Source of the DNA: Tenebrio molitor
Taxonomy: Eukaryota > Arthropoda > Insecta > Coleoptera > Tenebrionidae
DNA length: 64,000 nucleotides
Assembly (NCBI RefSeq): GCF_963966145.1
Contig: NC_091049.1
Span: 21,390,001 to 21,454,000, forward strand
Reading direction: 5' to 3'
Positions 1 to 10,900 of the stretch are shown in pieces (the stretch's first letter is position 1; every line of letters starts with the position of its first letter). The notes below the pieces were generated by a model. That model did not search any database and was not told the DNA's origin. It worked only from the letters and a program-made list of their open reading frames with translations. The translations under genes were made by a program, and so were the position numbers.

Positions 1-1036
1 CATGCAATGTTACCGTAGAGGATTTAAAATAATTTTTTCGATTTCCAAAGCTTCTAAATTCTCTATTATGCAGGATTAGATATTGGTAGTGAGTGATCTT
101 GTACTTTGTGATAATATGTATGATTAGACGTAGCTGTCATGACAATTTCATACATATATTTCAAAATAATTGACCTGTTAAGTGCCACTTTCAAAGACCG
201 CCAAATCAGAAAATAAGTCCAATAGAATTTTTTTTATCATTTTTCTGGTGTTTACGGTAATCTCTTCTACACCGTAGTGCACCGTTAGTACGCCATTTTT
301 GGAACACCCTATATAAGCGAAATTAAGTTAATTGTAATCAAATGCGAAATTAACTGAACACGTGATCAGATTGAACTAATGGAAGTTTCGGATTCATGGG
401 TTAATTAAAGCTTGTTCAAGAAACACGTCCTTGATTGCATTTCTTCGATTCGCCTTACAATTTATTCGAATTTCAATTTTTACTGGATCCTGACAAAGAA
501 GTGAAATGTTCATTAATAAATTTATCAGAAGGGGAAAAATTCCTTATTACTCGTATCTCGACGTTATTCAAAACTAGAAAAAACCCAAACGGTCTCCCTA
601 AAGATCAAAAGTAATAAACGACCGCATCTTTGTCATCATTACAGGATGGCCGAGTTTTAGAAAATTATATTACGAGATATGATTACCGAATTATTAAATA
701 ATGAAAGTATCAAGCATCAAGTATTCGTTCGTCCTGGTGGACGCTTTTACGAAATTTTGTATAAAGGAACCTGACCGTAACCTAAGTAGTTCAGTACAAA
801 GCATATTCTTAAAACACTAATCAATGTCGTAGCTTCCGCCATCAAGCAAACCCGTAGTGCTTTAAACACTACCCACGATAAAGGCATGGATACGACACCC
901 ACTGAAGCTTCTTGGCCCACAAGTCTAAGTCACTAGCGGAAGCTTGGCTTCTAAACGCTCTTCAAATCCAAGTTGATACGAAGTTGAACTTTTACTACAC
1001 GGTACTACGAGACAGCACAATACAACGTACACCAAT
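1..1036. other. Intergenic, no gene recognised
   Basis: AT-rich sequence without a long open frame or a recognisable domain on either strand. A motif GGAACACCCTATATA near 300-312 resembles the outer end of a CACCCTGTA-type MITE, but no matching partner end lies inside the window. A short open stretch around 800-930 on the plus strand has no recognised similarity. Confidence 0.5.
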
Positions 1037-1575
1037 GCTGTTTTCTTGGTTTAAAGCATATTTCCTATAGGCTACTTCGCATTGGCGTACATTTTATAAA
1101 ACATGATATACGAGTACAAGGGTGTAAAAATGTGCCGAAATTTTACCTACGAGGTTGTAGGACAACGTAGAAAACTAAAAGCAATTAAAAAAAAAATGTA
1201 GCTCAAAAAATAAATGTCATTTTATTTTTTGACAGAATTTTTTTAAATACAGGGTGAGCAACAATAACTGTTACAGTTGGCAAAAAAAAAAATTTACATA
1301 AAATTTTCAAGACTGTGAATTGTACCTATTTCGGTTTGTTTTATTGACAATATTGACACCTGGTATACATTTCAAATTTAAACGTCTTGGTTTTTGTAAT
1401 CTTTTATTAATAAAATGGTTTTCTCGTTGGAACATGACATAAAAGTCACCAAAAATCACCAGAATTTATTGCCAACTCAATCAGTACTTGTTGCTCACAC
1501 GGTATTTTTTCCGAGTTCTACATGAAGCAAGTAGCTCGTGATTAAAATATCTGCACAACTTTCAAAATCACCCTG
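1037..1575. mobile_element. MITE of the CAGGGTG/CACCCTG family, interrupted
   Basis: The segment matches most of the element at 48722-49204: shared blocks include the TTTAAAGCATATTTCCTATA-like stretch, the GTGCCGAAATTTTACCTACG block and the GTAGCTCAAAAAATAAATG block. The right end is CACCCTG followed by TA at 1576-1577. The left end is not clear, so 1037 marks only where similarity begins. A second MITE is inserted at 1250-1502. There is no coding capacity. Confidence 0.7.
1250..1502. mobile_element. Nested TA-flanked MITE
   Basis: The element begins CAGGGTGAGCAACAA and ends TTGTTGCTCACACGG, so the ends are inverted, and TA flanks both sides (1248-1249 and 1503-1504). The related sequence near 48.8 kb (opposite orientation) reads straight through this point with a single TA, which is the empty site. 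It is non-coding, 253 bp. Confidence 0.85.
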
Positions 1576-2026
1576 TATACGCCCTCCGAAGTGCAACTAC
1601 GTTATCCCATGGGTGCTGCCACTGCTCGAAGACGTGCTGGAATCCATTCTTTGAGAGTCTCTTCAAAATCGTCTCTAAAGCCTTGACAGCATCAATTTCA
1701 GTCTCAAAACGTCGTCCATTTATTACTTTTTTCACTTGAAGGTACAGATAGAAATCACATGGGGCGATGCCAGGACTGTAGAGGGGATTCGGCACAGTTT
1801 TTATACCTTTACAGTGCAAAAAAGTGGAGCACCAGAATCATCTTGCAATTCGCAGCTTTCACGGCCTTCGGTAAACTCTTTATGCCATCGAAAAGATGAA
1901 GAACGTAAGATACAGGACAAGAAGCCCCGTATGCCTCTGCTAAAACATTTCAAAAGCTTCCGTCGCTGTTTTTCCCAAACGAGCATAAAACTTGATGGCA
2001 TCGCGTTGCTTTTTTAATTCAGACAT
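1568..2026 (-). pseudogene. mariner-type transposase, internally deleted
   Basis: Reading from 2026 downward, the product starts like mariner N-termini (MSELKKQRDAIKFYARLGK), passes through an HTH-like part ending FRWHKEFTEGRES, and then jumps after a frame change to the C-terminal YSPGIAPCDFYLY motif. That motif holds the last catalytic Asp of mariner transposases. The middle of the protein, with the first two catalytic Asp residues, is missing, so this copy cannot be active. Full-length mariner transposases are about 340-350 aa; about 150 codons remain here. The family call rests on motif recognition. Confidence 0.8.
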
Positions 2027-2029
2027 TAT

Positions 2030-2209
2030 AAGGGGTGTTTTTTTAAATTTGGCGTCGAAGTAGGCATTGAATTGTCGATTGTGAACGCACTATACAGGTT
2101 ACGGATCACGGATCAGCTGTTTAAATCTTACGCTTTTACACGAGTGGTGCGTTCTCAATCGATTCTCCAACGCCTACTTCGACGCCAAATTTAAAAAAAA
2201 CACCCTTTA
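2030..2209. mobile_element. Hairpin MITE (AAGGGTGTTTTTT ends)
   Basis: The left end AGGGGTGTTTTTTTAAAT and the following GGCGTCGAAGTAGGC are repeated inverted at the right end (GCCTACTTCGACGCC, then AAAACACCCTTT). The arms are about 37 bp. A right-hand fragment of the same family lies at 11408-11541. There is no coding capacity. Confidence 0.85.
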
Positions 2210-3052
2210 GAGTTTAGAGGCGAAAAATAAGACACACTCATTTTATTTCAAAAGTAAAGCTAAACAATAAAACCCACATAAGTGACACTTTGCATTATGA
2301 CAGGAGGCTACCTTGTCTATAATTATTATTAATAGTCATTATCATTAGATATCCAGTCCATGGCACGGGGCCATAATAAATTCAATCCCAATCTTTATCG
2401 AAATTCCCTAGTATAATTTCGCCCTGTTCAACTGTTTCTGAATCCTTTTACTGGTAAGTACTGCTAAAATACTGCATTAGATAGACGTTTGTATAAAGTA
2501 ACTGAATTATTTCAATTTACATAACGTCATCATTACACGTTTTTTTAATCACCCTTGTAGTCACAAGACAAAGTTAAAAGTTCTCTTTTGACATTTAAAT
2601 AAATGCAATACAAATAAGAACGTCGCAAATTTATTGCTCATTAAAGATATGGATTAAATATTTATAATCGATTATTTTGTTTTCGAAAAACCCGACACAT
2701 CGTCATCATGACGTGGTACACTCAAATCAAATTTCGAGATATATTTTACTAAACATGTAGTAAATATATCACCTAGATCAAACAATAAAATTCCACGAGG
2801 TCTAACAATGGTATTATCGAGAGTACAGATGATTAATAAAGATAAAAGAATTTATAATAAATATAAATATAAATCCATAAATGTATGCTTGTTGCTCCTT
2901 AATATGTATGTAACAAAATAATCAAATAAAATAATTATTTATGATATAAGAGTAAAAAGTTATCCTTTACTGCATGAACAGGTTTAAAATACGATCGAGC
3001 TACGAGGGAGTATTTTAAAGGATGTGAGTGCCACAATAGTATATTGTTATAC

Positions 3053-3124
3053 GAGTTGCACAAGACAGTCTATTGTCTAAAGGAACGAGTTCGACAACAT
3101 GTCTTGTGCAACGAGTGTAACATG
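3053..3124. repeat. Hairpin, 22-bp arms
   Basis: The arm TACGAGTTGCACAAGACA faces TGTCTTGTGCAACGAGTGTA, separated by about 28 nt. It is one of several short palindromes in the window with ACTCGT/ACGAG-type cores. Confidence 0.7.
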
Positions 3125-3434
3125 CGATTTTTTCAACTTCGGCTTTATTAATTTAATTTTTTTAAATATAAAATTACTATCTAGTGACTTTTATTTTAAT
3201 GGAATTGGGTTGGTATTGACGAAGCAATGTCATTTCATAGAAAATTAAATTTTAAATGGTCTCCTAGATGTTGTAATAATAATAATCTACCCCCTTAATA
3301 GTTTATTTTGATCCAAAACATGGATTCAGGTTCAAATGACATCACATTTAACACTGAAATTTACTTTCAATACCAACCCCAAATTCAATTATCACTAGAA
3401 AAGATGCTATAAAATTGATCTTTGTGAAACTGTT

Positions 3435-3468
3435 TTCGGTGTCACAAAATGTTCATTGTGACACCGAA
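3435..3468. repeat. Perfect 13-bp hairpin
   Basis: TTCGGTGTCACAA and TTGTGACACCGAA flank an 8-nt loop. The sequence shows no T-tract or gene context to suggest a function. Confidence 0.8.
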
Positions 3469-3669
3469 GTAGAAAAAGGAACTTTTTACACGTATGTCTT
3501 ACAACATTTTATCTACGATCGTGAGATCATCGCGCTGGTTTCAACATAAATTTGAATAAAATAATTATTATTGATTCAAAATTTTATGAATAACTAAAGT
3601 CCCTTGAGAACCACGTCATTTAGCAACCTAATTCTAAACAATGTTTCCAACAAATTGTATTGTTGTATT

Positions 3670-3727
3670 CTGACAGTTCTGTGCCATAAAAGCGTATACT
3701 AAAAGTTTTATGGCACGATTCTGTCAG
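3670..3727. repeat. Hairpin, 22-bp imperfect arms
   Basis: CTGACAGTTCTGTGCCATAA pairs with TTATGGCACGATTCTGTCAG (two mismatches) around a 14-nt loop. This looks like the core of a small fold-back repeat. Confidence 0.7.
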
Positions 3728-5006
3728 TTCACTAAACGTCAATTTTGACAACGATTTTTAATGCAGAGTGTCTACTTTTTACACGATCGTAAATAAATAA
3801 AATTTGTACATTGGGCGTTGCTTTTGTGACCAATTTGCCATTTATAACTTTTGATATTCACATTAAACGTAGAAAATGCGATCATGATATGGAAATCTAA
3901 TTTTTCTTATTATTAGAACGATGTCTTATCTCTTTTTTTTATTAAAGTAGCATTCACTTTTTTCAGTTAATAATATCACCGTTCGCAGTTCTGATGAATA
4001 TTATCGTCGTAATCCCACAAATAAAGAATGACAATCTTGTAATCATCAGATTAATAAAAGATCGTCATTATCCCACTTAACTCCACAAAAGGATGGACAG
4101 GATGAAATGGTGAACTTAATTGTGTAAATTATTCATTAATACGTTTGTTCGTTGGCGATAAGCGTATCTTTCGTGTCATTTTTTAAAAATGTATTGGAAC
4201 TTATTGCTTTGTTTTTAAAATTAAAACAATAGATATGTCTACATTGATATGACGATGAAATCAGAACCATGAAAAGAAAATTGACCAAAACCAGTAACAC
4301 TTGTTTGTTCAATTTTTTCGTGATTCTTGAATCTCCCCAATATTACCTTTTCGGTAATTTTTCTTAGGAGGGAAGTAAACTAAGCAACTAAGCAACTAAT
4401 TTTGCTGAAACGCTTTGTTGCTGGTATAGTCCATTCACAGTATTTTTTACTTAGATTTGATTATTATCGATCGAACCTTCGCTGGTATAGTGGACCGTCA
4501 CATCACCAGATCCCTATTAAACTCTCATGACATCTGTGCTCAGAGCTGAGATCATTTAGCTGATTGTATTCCACAAGAAGTGGGACGCCTTTGGTGTTGA
4601 AGATGTCCAAAACGGTCAGCTGACATAATGTATACACTGCGCCAAAAAGAATATTAAGGATATTGTTGTTTGTGAACAACAAAGGAAGAAAAGGGAACAT
4701 AATCAATAGTGATTTCCTCATTTAAAAACACCATTTTCAAGGAACCTATTCACATAATTGATTTGAAAAGCAGAATTAAGGAAGAATGCGAGCAAGCAAC
4801 CCCTTAGACAGTGCTGCGTGTTTTTGAGAACAAGAAGAGGCGTCTTATGATGTGCATCGAAGCTCAAAGCAATCATTTTCAACACTTGCTCTAGAGTAAT
4901 TTAAAACACATTATAGTTAATTGTTGTTTATTTATTTATTGTTATTACATTAAATGTTTACACATATTGCGCAGATTTATTTGTTTTTGTTGATCTGGGT
5001 AGGTAC

Positions 5007-5676
5007 TGTTACGAGGTCTAATGTACGACGGCATTAGGACCATCGTACAACGGTTGGAGAGGGCAAATGACGAGTCAGCTTGGGGGAGAAAGAGATTTTG
5101 TCACTGTCGGCAGAAGCAACACCAACGGTAGACCCGCCGCGAACTAGTGTCCCAGGATAACCGTGACAAATCCGGGGAAAAGGTTTGCGTCACCGCCGTC
5201 GTACGGATCAATCCTGGGACACTCGTAGTACTCGTATACATCGCCGTTGAGCGGATCGAGGGGGGTCACCAGACCGAAACAGTAAGTTGACACTCTTTAT
5301 CTCCTCGAAAGTAACAACCACGCCATTTTGTGGCGAGCAGGCTTCCGCGTCGGCAGTACCACCACTAGGGACCAGAGACGCCGTTTCCTCCCCCAGGTCC
5401 ACCTGGACCCATCACCCAGCAACAATCAAGGCCACCGGCCCACATCACCCAGCCCCGACATCGACCCTAGCCGGAGACTGCTCCGGGCGAGCACGGAGCT
5501 GTCCACCTGCGACCCAGCACCGGAAGCCCAGCGATCCCCCGTGTGAACTATATACAAATCAGTTGACCAATATACCAGTTAAAAATCAAGCATATGTGTA
5601 ATACCATTTTCCCCCCTGCGGAGTTGCACAGCGTCACGTACAAAACCCGCGCCTCTTAATAAGAGGGTCTGTAACA
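5007..5676. mobile_element. Solo LTR, 670 bp
   Basis: The insert starts TGTTACGAGGTC and ends GGTCTGTAACA, so it has the TG...CA ends of an LTR, and it is flanked by GTAC on both sides (5003-5006 and 5677-5680). Four-base target duplications are usual for Gypsy/Metaviridae-like elements. The mariner-like paralogue near 30.28 kb lacks it. No internal region or second LTR is present, which indicates loss by LTR-LTR recombination. It is more GC-rich than its surroundings; the open frames inside (5287-5601) look like chance readings of LTR sequence. Confidence 0.85.
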
Positions 5677-5683
5677 GTACCTA

Positions 5684-5883
5684 CTGTCGCGAGCAAAAAA
5701 AAACTGGTCGTCAAAATCATGCTTTGACGCAATGGAAAATGCTCCATTGTAAAACGGTGTTAAATATCATAACCTATCATCATGTTGTATGACATTAATT
5801 GACATTGATTAATCAATTTTTTGACACTCTGATGACCAAATTTTGAAACGATATTGACGAGCAGAATTTTTTGCTCGCGACAG
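5684..5883. mobile_element. MITE with CTGTCGCGAGCA ends
   Basis: Perfect inverted ends CTGTCGCGAGCA / TGCTCGCGACAG with TA on both sides (5682-5683, 5884-5885). A left-truncated copy lies inside the hAT transposase gene at 14021-14230. About 200 bp, non-coding. Confidence 0.85.
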
Positions 5884-6189
5884 TACATAACCTAACTTTA
5901 ACCTATTACATACGTATCGTATACGACGAAGACGAACGGCTGGATAGAAGGATAGAACGGCGCGGCGGGAGTATTAAATCACGGATTACTAACTAACTCA
6001 CTATTCTCGTACAATCGTAGGAAAAGGACCGCTCTCAAGCTTTTGCTAATGTTGTTATTTTATGACAGTTTGTTCAAAACAATTAGTGATAATCACATTT
6101 ACGCCTGAATTATTCATGTTACGCCATACGTTTTTAATGCTATTTGTATTTCAAAGCCTACTTGGCCAGACATTTTTTGAAACATATGG

Positions 6190-6888
6190 TATTTATTTGT
6201 TAAAGATATTTATGAAATTTTTTTTATAAACCATAGTCAGTGCGATTCTTGTAATTGGCGAGTACAATTGGGAGGGGCGTAATACATAAGGATTCCTATT
6301 GGGTCCTAAATGAACCACCGTATTGGCACTTTCATTTTTGGCCTTCAGAAAAGTTTCGGATCTTTTTTCCTTCGGAATCCGAAATTTCCTTTGCTCCGTC
6401 GCTTGCGAGAAAAGCGACCTTCATTCTTGGCTTCTAATTGAAACCGGGCAGTTTTCTTGTGTTTTAGTACTTTAAACGTGATCAACAACTCACAGATGCT
6501 CATCTCCGGGACTATAATCATATCAAAGAAGTTTCACTTTTTGTAAATGAGTTCTCTATAAATTTAGGTACTCCTCGTACTTCAATACCTACATATTTTT
6601 CTTTGCCAAATAATGTCATGGCCTTCAAGTGGTCAGTGGATGCGGCTACTATTTTCCGTGAATATGTAAAAAAGAAGAGGAATGGCACGGTGAACTATAA
6701 GATAAGGTTTACGAGAATAAGTTTCTAAATTCATCCAAGAAGAAATGGTCTCTGCATAGTTGTCTAAACAAAAAAACTTGCAGATCCCCATCTCATTGAC
6801 TTCTGTAGAGGGAGAACTGTAACTGGTCAGAAATTGTTTGTACATATTTTATTGCTAAGACAGTAATTTTCCCCGAATGTTTACTTAT
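6190..6888. other. Intergenic, nothing recognised
   Basis: There are short open frames only (for example 6255-6437 plus and 6633-6845 minus), none with a recognisable motif. Just the edges are explained, by the neighbouring repeats. Confidence 0.4.
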
Positions 6889-7248
6889 AGGGGCGCACTC
6901 GAATTCCCGTCTGACTTATTTCTTGTCATAAATTAATGCAAGAATTCCCGTCAGGTAATTATCAACTGATATAATCCATAACTCGAGTTCCCGTCAAGGG
7001 TAAAAAAGCGCTTCAATCCCTTACTTACCTAAACCTCTAGCCGTTGCCAGGTACCATTGTTGTTTACCATTACGTCGACCAAAAAAAAGTTTAAAATTTT
7101 AAAAAGTTACAAATACCGTGTGATCAACAATTATATAGTTAGATAAGGGGCGGCTGTGACTTTGATAGTGTCAGATTTTTCGTATCTTTGCTAAATCAGC
7201 TAATAAACGTCAAACAACTGTCACTATTAACCAAATTTTAACGCAAAA

Positions 7249-7320
7249 ATGGTTTTTACTTCAGAACATAGAAGATTCATCATTGAATCTTACTTTCGTA
7301 ACAGTGCTTTCAATATATAA
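7249..7320 (+). pseudogene. DUF4817-type transposase N-terminus
   Basis: Starts MVFTSEHRRFIIESYFRNS and meets a stop after 23 codons. The same N-terminal motif opens the transposase remnant at 29078. No catalytic domain follows. Confidence 0.6.
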
Positions 7321-7433
7321 CCAAGATTTTTTTCTGACGGGAATTCGAGTCTAGAATTTGGGGTGCGTTTTTGCCTTGACGGGAATTCGTGTGCCGGGTT
7401 AAAGGGCCTATGTCAAAGCCCAGGTATAAAATA

Positions 7434-8850
7434 CAGAGTGATCAACAAGAATCCAAATCAGAGCAAGCGTTGCAAATTATCGGTCACGTCGTAGCAAAAT
7501 CATATGCACATAAGCGGTCAAAACATGGGCGTAGACAATTTATGGTCTCAAACGCTACTTAATAAAAATGATACTTTATGAATTTTAGACGTTGGAATTA
7601 TAATTGTGCATTTTATTATTATTATAAGATAAGGGAAACAATTTATAAGATTAACAAGAGCAACATTTTACATTTGTAAGAGTAAGTAAATTATCATCTT
7701 TATTGCCAAACGCGACGCTACTGGTACGGAGATGCTTCCTTGAAATGTCACATTTCAAAATTCAAGGTTGTTGTTGTTGACAATTTAAGTGATTTAACCT
7801 AGAAAACAAATCTTCGATTTCGGCAAAGTTTACAGACGTTTACTGAAGTTGTAAGCAATAATTATCCCAGAATAAGTTGTAAAAGGGGTTTTGTCATTAA
7901 AGAGAAGGCATTTTTATTAGATTATTTTCGAAAGAGGGTGAAACAAGAAAATGAAGACTGGCCTTACTTTGTACCCCCTTACACCGAAGAATTTTTAAGC
8001 CAGATGTCCGAACCTGCTAGTATTGGTTATCAACAAGTTTATCAATGTCTTAAAATTATAGTGCCTAATTTTAGCAAATCATAACCCATCATTAAGAAGA
8101 AGTCAGGTCAGTCCTTAGTTCAAATTTTAGAAATGGTGCAAAATGTTCAACAAATTATCAAGGAACATCCCTCAACTTCCATAAGGCGTTTAAGACAACA
8201 AGTTAAATTGTGTTATGGCACTTATCAGAAATTTTTTAAGAAGGATATTAATTTGTTTCCCTTTGTGTGTTGCAAGAAATAAAACCCACACATTACCCTT
8301 AACAAATTGACAGCTTCATAAGGGTTTTTGAAATTATGAGAGGCGAGTTTGATTCTGTCTGGACCACAATGGAGAACATTTTGAGCAGTTTTTGTGAAAA
8401 CTTATTTATTGACCTTGGAGTAATTTAAATGTTTTAAACACTGCTAGAAAAGATACGAGTAAGTTCTCAATTACCCAAAAATTAGAGAATAATAACTTTT
8501 ACACTTTTCTTACAGAAAACAACAAAACAAAGAATTGTGAAAAATAATTATGTATTTTTAAAATTTTGTAACTCAAGATTGTGCCTTATGAAGGAATTTT
8601 GTGTAACTGTGTGTTTTTTCCTTAATCAATAATAAATAATAATTAATTATAACTTGCTTTTAAATCTATTATTCATGAATTACAAAAAATTTATAAAGGC
8701 AATTAATGATAGATTTTTGAGAGGTAGGCAACCAACAAAACGAGTGTCCACAGCAAGTAAATAAAAGCGGCTGATCCATGATAGAAATACGTTTCGATAA
8801 AACAAAAGATGAGGTAGCACTCTTGATTTGGTTTCTTGTTGATCACTCTG
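7434..8850 (+). mobile_element. 1.4-kb TA-flanked transposon, degenerate transposase
   Basis: The left end CAGAGTGATCAACAAGAA and its inverse TTCTTGTTGATCACTCTG at the right end, flanked by TA (7432-7433, 8851-8852), define the element. Around 8100-8270 a plus-strand frame reads SIRRLRQQVKLCYGTYQKFF, which is like the second helix-turn-helix of mariner-like transposases. The frame around it is broken by stops and no catalytic triad was found. Fragments of the same family occur at 31560-31838/33188-33345 (minus) and 60246-60600. Confidence 0.75.
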
Positions 8851-8910
8851 TATTATGCTGACGGGAACTCGTGTGCACCGACTTATAGAAATGCGATCAT
8901 CATACATATA

Positions 8911-9442
8911 CTGGGTGCCCCAAAATTCGCGGAACAACTCAATGAGGCAATGTCAATTCATGTTAGAAAATAACGAGAAAAATAATTAAAACATTCTATA
9001 CCTCTTAAATTTGAAGGTATGGGGGCCCAAAAGGTGCAGCTTTGATCTCATTTATTTTAAATAATAAAAAAGATTTTGACTATTTATCTTTTACTACCCA
9101 GTGGCCTAATAATTTTGAACGATTGTGATCAGGTTTGCAATTATTTTCTTCATTAAGTATGTATTTCCAGCATTTCCAAGTACTAATTTTATGTTCGTTT
9201 TACCTCAAATAGCATACGGCAACACGGCTTTGATATTTCCCTCTCATTTCTAAGGATACAACAAAAATGAAATATTTGCAGACTATTGGGATGCATAGAA
9301 ATGTTGCCACATTTAGTGTAACGAATAGCTCCATAGCTTCTACAAAAAAGAAGATTGATTTTTTTAAACATTTTTACCTGATCTCTTAATGTGTACTTAA
9401 CAACCTACTACTACGTTGTTCCGCGAATTTTGGGGCACCCAG
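8911..9442. mobile_element. MITE with 28-bp perfect terminal inverted repeats
   Basis: The ends CTGGGTGCCCCAAAATTC... (8911-8938) and ...GAATTTTGGGGCACCCAG (9415-9442) are exact inverse copies over 28 bp, flanked by TA (8909-8910, 9443-9444). There is no coding capacity in the 532 bp. Confidence 0.9.
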
Positions 9443-10266
9443 TAGAAATGAGATCATCAGTCATCACTATTGATAGCAAAAAACGGCAAATTATCTTTTA
9501 TTAATTCCCTCTTATAAAGTAAGTAGGTAAGTACCTTCAATAATAATTGTTCTGATAAGATTATTTTTTATTTTCTCGGTGCCATGAATACCTTGTTTGT
9601 GTTTTTGTTTTAAAGTGAATCGACACTGAATTGTCATTGTTCTCCTGCTTTGTGCCTCTAACTTACTATATCTGGTATAAATAATAATTACTGGTTGTGA
9701 AACATTATTTATTATAAAAATTAAAAATTTTAATTTTTAATTTTTATAATAATAATAATAATTACTGGTTGTGAAACATTATTTATTATTGTCATCCGAT
9801 AATTGTAGATAATTGTAGATAAATGTATGTAAATTATTAACACTGAGGTAAGTAAAATTAAATTTAATTAAATTAATTTAAAGACTAATATTTTTTAAAT
9901 TTAATTTTTCATTATTATTTTTGTTCGTTCGTCTTTACTCTTTTGATATCCTCAATAAAGTAGATTTCTTTTACATTTCAATTTATTATAGTACGCGTAA
10001 AATACAGTTCAGTGACAAATTAAAAAATTGTTAAAACGAAATAAAAAAACTTTGCATTTGCGTTTCTGCTCAAGGGCCTTATCCAGTCCACCCGTACACC
10101 TAGTATTGAAAACAAACATGTTCAATTATGTCCCGATGAAACACAAACAAATGACATTCGTGTCAAACGACAGAAAATTCAAACTTTACACTGTTCTGAA
10201 CGGTTTAATTTTTCCAACGCCTACTCAGCCCAGGATTTCATTTGAACGCGCAATATAACTTGCCAC
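9443..10266. other. Intergenic; local tandem duplication
   Basis: A 34-bp segment containing ATTACTGGTTGTGAAAC occurs twice (about 9682-9715 and 9755-9788), separated by an AT-only palindrome. No gene was recognised. Confidence 0.55.
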
Positions 10267-10506
10267 GGAAAAAATACGTTATCCTAAAGTTAAATGTTTA
10301 TAAAAATTACAAAAACATTACAATAGGTTTATGGAGACGCTACCTGCTACTATAAATTACGACGCTATGGAGGGTTCAAGACGGCCCTGGTAAAGTTGCA
10401 GTTTCTACGAATTCTGTTGATTTATGACAAGTACGATTATATTTTACGAGCCGACGATCCATTGTAGGTAAACGAGAAATAATGAGGGCCATAACGTATT
10501 TTTTCC
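10267..10506. mobile_element. Small MITE with 16-bp perfect TIRs
   Basis: GGAAAAAATACGTTAT (10267-10282) and ATAACGTATTTTTTCC (10491-10506) are exact inverse copies. Part of the interior (about 10400-10475) recurs at 13105-13175 inside the hAT element. No target duplication is obvious. Confidence 0.7.
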
Positions 10507-10783
10507 ATCGCTAGTATACATGTCAAATTAAATAACCTCAGCTACAGTTGTCCGAATTTACAGTCGGGTCGCCTTCACCTCAGGGTGATACATTCACTCA
10601 CCAAGGGTTTTCTTCCCTCCCTAACCCCTAAGCTAACTATCTTGTCTGTCCTAAATATCACGCCCGAGTCAAGGACCCTTAAGAAAATACCTACTGAGCT
10701 ACACGTTTGGGTGGAAGAGGTAGTATAATGTGAATGCCTATATAATGTGTATTAACTCTGATTTCAACTCATTTTTGTTCCAG

Positions 10784-10900
10784 ACGAGCAAATCTGTTAA
10801 AAATATTTGCAACTGGTTACAGGATTTAAAGATATTAAGGGAAACTTTAGAACACAATAGGTACTTGAATAATTCATTGGTGAAATTGATACTAGATAAG
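10784..10900 (+). CDS. Candidate orphan internal exon
   Basis: A 117-nt open segment (39 codons, phase 0 on both sides) lies between a polypyrimidine tract with acceptor TTTTTGTTCCAG and the donor AAG/GTAAGC. The peptide begins TSKSVKNICNWLQDL and ends NSLVKLILDK; it looks helical and is not low-complexity. I do not recognise the family and found no partner exon in the window. It may belong to a gene whose other exons lie outside, or be a transposon fragment or chance. Confidence 0.3.

Larger units (their letters stand above)
2210..4744. other. Intergenic, AT-rich; only short hairpins seen
   Basis: No exon or domain was recognised. The stretch contains three short hairpins, listed separately, and a minus-strand open frame at 4503-4721 that resembles nothing known to me. 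It probably includes decayed repeat sequence. Confidence 0.5.
4745..6189 (+). mobile_element. 3' part of a DUF4817-type mariner-like element
   Basis: At 4745-4905 the plus strand encodes a degraded transposase C-terminus (LKSRIKEECEQATP, then a stop, then RVFENKKRRLMMCIEA and HFQHLL). The following non-coding part and the right terminal repeat (GCCATACGTTTTTAATGC to CATATGG then TA at 6190) match the better preserved element at 28964-30777. The left part of the element is gone. A solo LTR (5007-5676) and a MITE (5684-5883) are inserted, and both are absent from the paralogue at 30.2 kb. Confidence 0.75.
6889..8880 (+). mobile_element. TIR element with triplicated subterminal repeats
   Basis: Three copies of GARTTCCCGTC face inward on the left (6901, 6942, 6985) and three inverted copies GACGGGAAYTC close the right side (near 7336, 7378, 8860). 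The outermost pair sits in GCACTCGAATTCCCGTC / GACGGGAACTCGTGTGC. Between them, an ATG at 7249 opens a 23-codon remnant starting MVFTSEHRRFIIESYF, the N-terminal helix-turn-helix of a DUF4817-type mariner-like transposase. Another element (7434-8850) is inserted between the second and third right-hand repeats. The element is defective. Confidence 0.7.

Noticed and set aside
4503..4721. 72-aa minus-strand frame
   Set aside because: Next to mariner debris; no recognisable motif and no second copy for comparison.
5287..5601. 104-aa open frame, GC-rich
   Set aside because: It lies wholly inside a solo LTR with clear TG...CA ends and target duplications; overlapping frames on both strands are equally open and none has a domain.
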